Positions 5,025-7,600 of a stretch of DNA of 7,600 nt are shown one piece after another; the stretch's first letter is position 1; each line of letters begins with the position of its first letter. Source of the stretch: an uncultured Gammaproteobacteria bacterium. GTDB taxonomy: Bacteria; Pseudomonadota; Gammaproteobacteria; Pseudomonadales; UBA5518. The stretch is taken from NCBI GenBank assembly GCA_903921135.1, contig CAIXOY010000064.1:1-7600 (forward strand), written 5' to 3'. A program made the translations under genes and the position numbers. Below the pieces are notes generated by a model, which was not told the origin of the DNA, searched no databases, and saw only the letters and a program-made list of their open reading frames with translations.

Positions 5025-6778
5025 CACACCCCTGCCGTCTGACTATCCGGATGATGCTCGCCAAAGACATCACGCATGGCGTTGCAGATCTCCCCGTGCG
5101 TGGCGAGCGCCTTCACGGCCACCAGGCAGGGGTCGACCAGATTCGCACCCGAACGCGCAGCCTCGCGCACGGCGGCGAGTGCGGCATCCACCGCCGGCTG
5201 GTCGCGCCGCGCACGCAGTGCGGCGAGCTTGGCGATCTGCTGGGTTTCCATGTCATCGGCAAGACGCCAGATCTCGAGTTCGCGCTTGGGTTCTTCCGCC
5301 ACGAGGTGGTTCACGCCCACGAGCTTGCGACGCCCGGACTCCATCTCGCGCTGGCGGCGGAACTGCTCGCGCCCCAGTTCACGCTGGAAATAGCCTTGCT
5401 CGATCGCCTTGCGCGCGCCGCCGATGGCGAGCACGCGGTCGATCTCCTCGTGCGCGGCGTCCTCGATTTTCTTGGTGAGCGACTCGACGTAGTAGGAGCC
5501 CGCAAGCGGGTCGGTGGTGTCGGCCACACCGGTCTCGTGCGCCACCAGATGCTGGATGGCAGCCCCCACGCGGATGGCGTCACCCGAGGGCAGCGCGTGC
5601 GCCTCGTCGTGGAGCGGCGTGGTCATGGTCTCTCCAGCACCTGCCAGCGCGCAGGCCGTCGCCATGATCGCGAGGCGGCCGATGTTGTTCAGCGGTTGCT
5701 GCAGCGTGAGCGAGGTGGTGCTGGGCGAGGTCATCACCCGGAGCTTCATGGCCGCGGGCGCGGTGGCGCCGTAGCGCTCTTTCATCGTGCGGGCCCAGAG
5801 CTTGCGGAACGCGCGCAGCTTGCAGATGCCCTCGAAGAAATCCATGTCGATATTGATCACGAAATGGAAATACGGCGCGACCGTGTCGATATCGAAGCCG
5901 CGCTCGAGCATGGCATCGATGTAGGCCATGGCGATGGTGATGGAGAAAGCGATCTCCTGCACCGGGTTCGCGCGCGAGGGCTGCAGCTGCGCGGCGATGA
6001 TCGAGATCGGCGCCCAGTGCGGCTGGTTGCGCACGATCCACTCGAAGCAATCGGTGGCGATGCGCAGCCCGTGCTCGGGCGGATAGATGTAACGCCCCAC
6101 GCAGGTGTACTCGATCAGGATCCCGTTCACGATGTGCAGCACGAAGTTCTTCGGGTCCACACCGCGGGCCTCGAGCGCGGCGATGATCATCGCGAGGTTC
6201 ACGGGCTGCGGCGCGTTGCACACGCTCATCAGGTACTTGAGTTTGTCGAAGGGAAGATCGAAGGCCTCGACCATGTCCTCCAGACTGTCGAGAGCCATGC
6301 CCGCACGCCCCACCTCGCCTGCGACCAGCGGGTTGTCGCTGTCGTAGCCGTTGGTGGTGGGCAGGTCGTACTCGAGGATCAAGCCCTGCAGGCCCTGGTC
6401 CAGCATGTAGCGTGCGCGCTCGGCCCATGCCATGCCACGGCCGAAGCCCGTCACCTGCGCCATGGTCCAGAGCCGCGTGCGCTTGCCGTTGGGCTCGGTG
6501 CCGCGCGTGAAGGGGTACTGGCCGGGGAAGTTCAGATCTTTCTGGTAATCGAAACCGGCGTCGGCCAGATCGAGCGGCGTGTAGAGCGGTGCGATCTCCC
6601 AGTCGAGCGCCTGCGTGCGGAAGGCAGGCTTGCGCTCGCCCTCGGCAGCCACCGATGGGCCGCGTGTGTCCGCCTCCCAGCGTGCGCGGTTCTCGCGGAG
6701 TTCCTCCTGGCGGGCTGCGTCGGTATCGAGTGCTGCGCCTGCCGCGCGCTCGCGCGGATCGTCGATCGCTTCGCCCAT
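5024..6778 (-). CDS. Divergent cobalamin-dependent acyl-CoA mutase, large (catalytic) subunit; not a canonical methylmalonyl-CoA mutase
   Basis: This 584-residue protein matches the TIM-barrel catalytic domain of the methylmalonyl/isobutyryl/2-hydroxyisobutyryl-CoA mutase family. Shared signatures: FPYTRG-like YPFTRG at 88-93, RLWTM at 102-106, GYDSD at 144-148, YIYPPE at 230-235, DPLAGSYYVES at 423-433 and a VGVN motif near the end of the barrel. Length suits the separate large subunit of ICM- or HCM-type enzymes. There is no C-terminal B12-binding domain (no DxHxxG), so a separate small subunit is required and is not in the window. Against my recall of Propionibacterium methylmalonyl-CoA mutase, substrate-pocket positions differ: Tyr89 is Lys99, Gln197 is Val217, Arg207 is Val227 and catalytic His244 is Gln264; the HSQTSG segment is replaced around 350-355. 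The ATG at 6778 has GGAGAGG just upstream. It heads a coupled operon with the lipoprotein hydrolase and alcohol dehydrogenase. Substrate is unknown. Confidence 0.9.
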   Translation of the reverse strand: MGEAIDDPRERAAGAALDTDAARQEELRENRARWEADTRGPSVAAEGERKPAFRTQALDWEIAPLYTPLDLADAGFDYQKDLNFPGQYPFTRGTEPNGKRTRLWTMAQVTGFGRGMAWAERARYMLDQGLQGLILEYDLPTTNGYDSDNPLVAGEVGRAGMALDSLEDMVEAFDLPFDKLKYLMSVCNAPQPVNLAMIIAALEARGVDPKNFVLHIVNGILIEYTCVGRYIYPPEHGLRIATDCFEWIVRNQPHWAPISIIAAQLQPSRANPVQEIAFSITIAMAYIDAMLERGFDIDTVAPYFHFVINIDMDFFEGICKLRAFRKLWARTMKERYGATAPAAMKLRVMTSPSTTSLTLQQPLNNIGRLAIMATACALAGAGETMTTPLHDEAHALPSGDAIRVGAAIQHLVAHETGVADTTDPLAGSYYVESLTKKIEDAAHEEIDRVLAIGGARKAIEQGYFQRELGREQFRRQREMESGRRKLVGVNHLVAEEPKRELEIWRLADDMETQQIAKLAALRARRDQPAVDAALAAVREAARSGANLVDPCLVAVKALATHGEICNAMRDVFGEHHPDSQTAGV

Positions 6779-6808
6779 GGTGGCCTCTCCAGATGATGCT
6801 TCGGGGCT

Positions 6809-6839
6809 ATGGTAGGTCGGGGGGTGGGGGGTTGGCCAA
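6809..6839 (-). promoter_or_regulatory. Weak candidate promoter for the mutase operon
   Basis: On the minus strand TTGGCC (6839-6834, 4 of 6 to the -35 consensus) is followed 19 bp later by TACCAT (6814-6809, 4 of 6 to the -10 consensus). The spacer is almost all cytosine (two runs of six around one A). The match is poor and the spacing long, but it is the best pair in the 100 bp before the mutase start. The -35 overlaps the 8-bp palindrome TTGGCCAA at 6832-6839. Confidence 0.22.
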
Positions 6840-6879
6840 TGGTGAGCAGATCATCGTGGCGATGGCGCGGGAGTGGCAG

Positions 6880-6968
6880 GCGAGCTGAGACCTGTGTTCG
6901 ACCGCATAGCTCAGCACCCCGAATCATTCGAGGGCGGCGTCTTCGACGATGGATGCGTTGATGCTCAT
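6880..6968 (-). pseudogene. Decayed 5' remnant of a type I restriction endonuclease gene (hsdR-like)
   Basis: On the minus strand an ATG at 6968, overlapping the hipA stop as ATGA, reads MSINASIVEDAALE, then TGA, then FGVLSYAVEHRSQLA. This resembles the N-terminus I recall for many type I restriction R subunits (MSxNASIVEDAALxWFGELGYAVxHGPxLAPGEP); the TGA at 6926-6924 falls exactly where that family has a Trp codon (TGG). After about residue 30 the resemblance fades; a few bases on, another frame reads RHDDLL, suggesting a further indel. Nothing of the remaining roughly 1000 residues is present before the mutase gene. A chance short ORF is possible, but agreement on both sides of the stop argues for a broken gene. 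HipA-like genes are known neighbours of hsd genes, which fits. Confidence 0.55.
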
Positions 6969-7600
6969 TTTTTCGGGAAAGACTCGCGGTGCGTCTTGCG
7001 GATTCTGTCGCGCCAGTCATCGGCGAGCCGGGCCTCGGCCGCAAACTCAGGCCACCGCTTCACCGCCGCCTGCACTTCCTCAATGATCTTCGCGGCGCGG
7101 CCCCGCTTCATCACTGCCGCTTTCGCACAGGCGTCGAAATCTGCCAGTACGAAACCCTCGCGCTTGCCGTTCAGGGTCATCTGGTGCGTCGCCGTCCACG
7201 AACCGGCCGGGTTGTAGCTGTAGGTGACGTCGAAGGCGGGCGCGAGCGACCACTCGCCCTGCTGGTTCATGAGGAAGGCAATGTTTTTCACGTGATCATC
7301 CTGATTCCGCGCGACGATGTTGAAGACCATCCGGCGGAACTGTTCCTCCACCGCGGCCATCGGCAGCTGCAACCTGCGGATCGTCAGCAAGGCCTGCTCG
7401 TAGGCATAGGCACCGGCCTGATTGAAATCGAAATGCGCCAGCGCGCAGAGCGACTGCATGTGCAGTTTCGCGCCTCCCGCGAGGCGATCAAAACGCCGCG
7501 TCATGAAGTGACGGCGCCCGTTTTCTTCCAGCAGCCGGCACTCGCTCATGGTGATGCCCGCTGCCTTCGCCATCAGGTGGTAGGCGTACTCGATCGCGCC
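6965..7600 (-). CDS. HipA-family serine/threonine kinase, C-terminal part (N-terminus outside window)
   Basis: The frame is open from the right window edge, giving 211 residues plus stop; the first visible residues (GAIEYAYHLMAKAAGI) are internal, so the ATG at 7573 is not the start. The HipA C-terminal lobe is clear: MTRRFDR at 33-39, a SLCALAHFDFNQAGAYAYEQ segment typical of HipA homologues, RNQDDHVKN at 98-106, and LAPAFDVTYS at 119-128. Asp101, Asn106 and Asp124 have the same spacing as catalytic Asp309, Asn314 and Asp332 of E. coli HipA, so the kinase core looks intact. E. coli HipA phosphorylates glutamyl-tRNA synthetase and causes persistence when not bound by HipB; whether this homologue is such a toxin cannot be told, since the antitoxin region is outside the window. 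Its GC content looks lower by eye than the catabolic genes, and it abuts an hsdR-like remnant, pointing to an acquired defence-type cassette. Confidence 0.9.
   Translation of the reverse strand, partial: GAIEYAYHLMAKAAGITMSECRLLEENGRRHFMTRRFDRLAGGAKLHMQSLCALAHFDFNQAGAYAYEQALLTIRRLQLPMAAVEEQFRRMVFNIVARNQDDHVKNIAFLMNQQGEWSLAPAFDVTYSYNPAGSWTATHQMTLNGKREGFVLADFDACAKAAVMKRGRAAKIIEEVQAAVKRWPEFAAEARLADDWRDRIRKTHRESFPKK

Noticed and set aside
4958..6796. 612-residue open frame on the plus strand across the mutase gene
   Set aside because: It is antisense to a clearly recognisable mutase, its translation is rich in Arg, His and Gly without any known motif, and such mirror frames are usual in GC-rich codon usage.
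6965..7600. Calling a complete hipBA toxin-antitoxin module
   Set aside because: Only the C-terminal part of the kinase is visible and no antitoxin gene is in the window.

Overview
The window is GC-rich and gene-dense. Strong Shine-Dalgarno sites, overlapping stop/start codons and a palindrome of the REP type known from Pseudomonas and xanthomonads suggest a high-GC proteobacterium, most likely a gammaproteobacterium. That placement is inference; there is no rRNA, tRNA or other marker gene here. All functional calls come from reading translated motifs, not from searches.

Left part (1-3111): five small genes of the kind found in catabolic clusters for terpenoids, steroids or aromatics. On the minus strand lie an SDR dehydrogenase (409-1263) and, 46 bp downstream, the start of a gene leaving the window (1-362), possibly of the dimeric alpha/beta-barrel type. 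Divergent from the SDR is a VOC/glyoxalase-fold protein (1356-1778), with a perfect 17-bp palindrome in the 92-bp gap. A second, FabG-like SDR (1766-2560, minus) converges on the VOC gene with a 13-bp overlap and is divergent from a SnoaL/NTF2-fold protein (2656-3111).

Middle (3112-3366): no gene. The gap separates two convergent transcription units and is packed with palindromes: a REP-like hairpin (3132-3160), then a 138-bp element (3183-3320) whose 26-nt arms enclose two further perfect hairpins, a three-way-junction design.

Right-centre (3367-6778): a tightly coupled minus-strand operon, read from right to left: a divergent cobalamin-dependent acyl-CoA mutase large subunit, a GDSL/SGNH lipoprotein hydrolase, and a zinc-dependent MDR alcohol dehydrogenase. 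Both junctions are TGATG stop/start overlaps. The mutase keeps the family fold and the YIYPPE and DPLAGSYYVE-type signatures. However, it lacks the methylmalonyl-CoA mutase residues Tyr89, Gln197, Arg207 and His244, and has no B12-binding domain, nor is a B12 subunit gene visible. It is the best candidate for undescribed chemistry in the window.

Right edge (6880-7600): the C-terminal half of a HipA-family kinase, whose stop codon overlaps (ATGA) the start of what reads as a decayed 5' end of a type I restriction hsdR gene. This looks like the edge of a defence island abutting the mutase operon.
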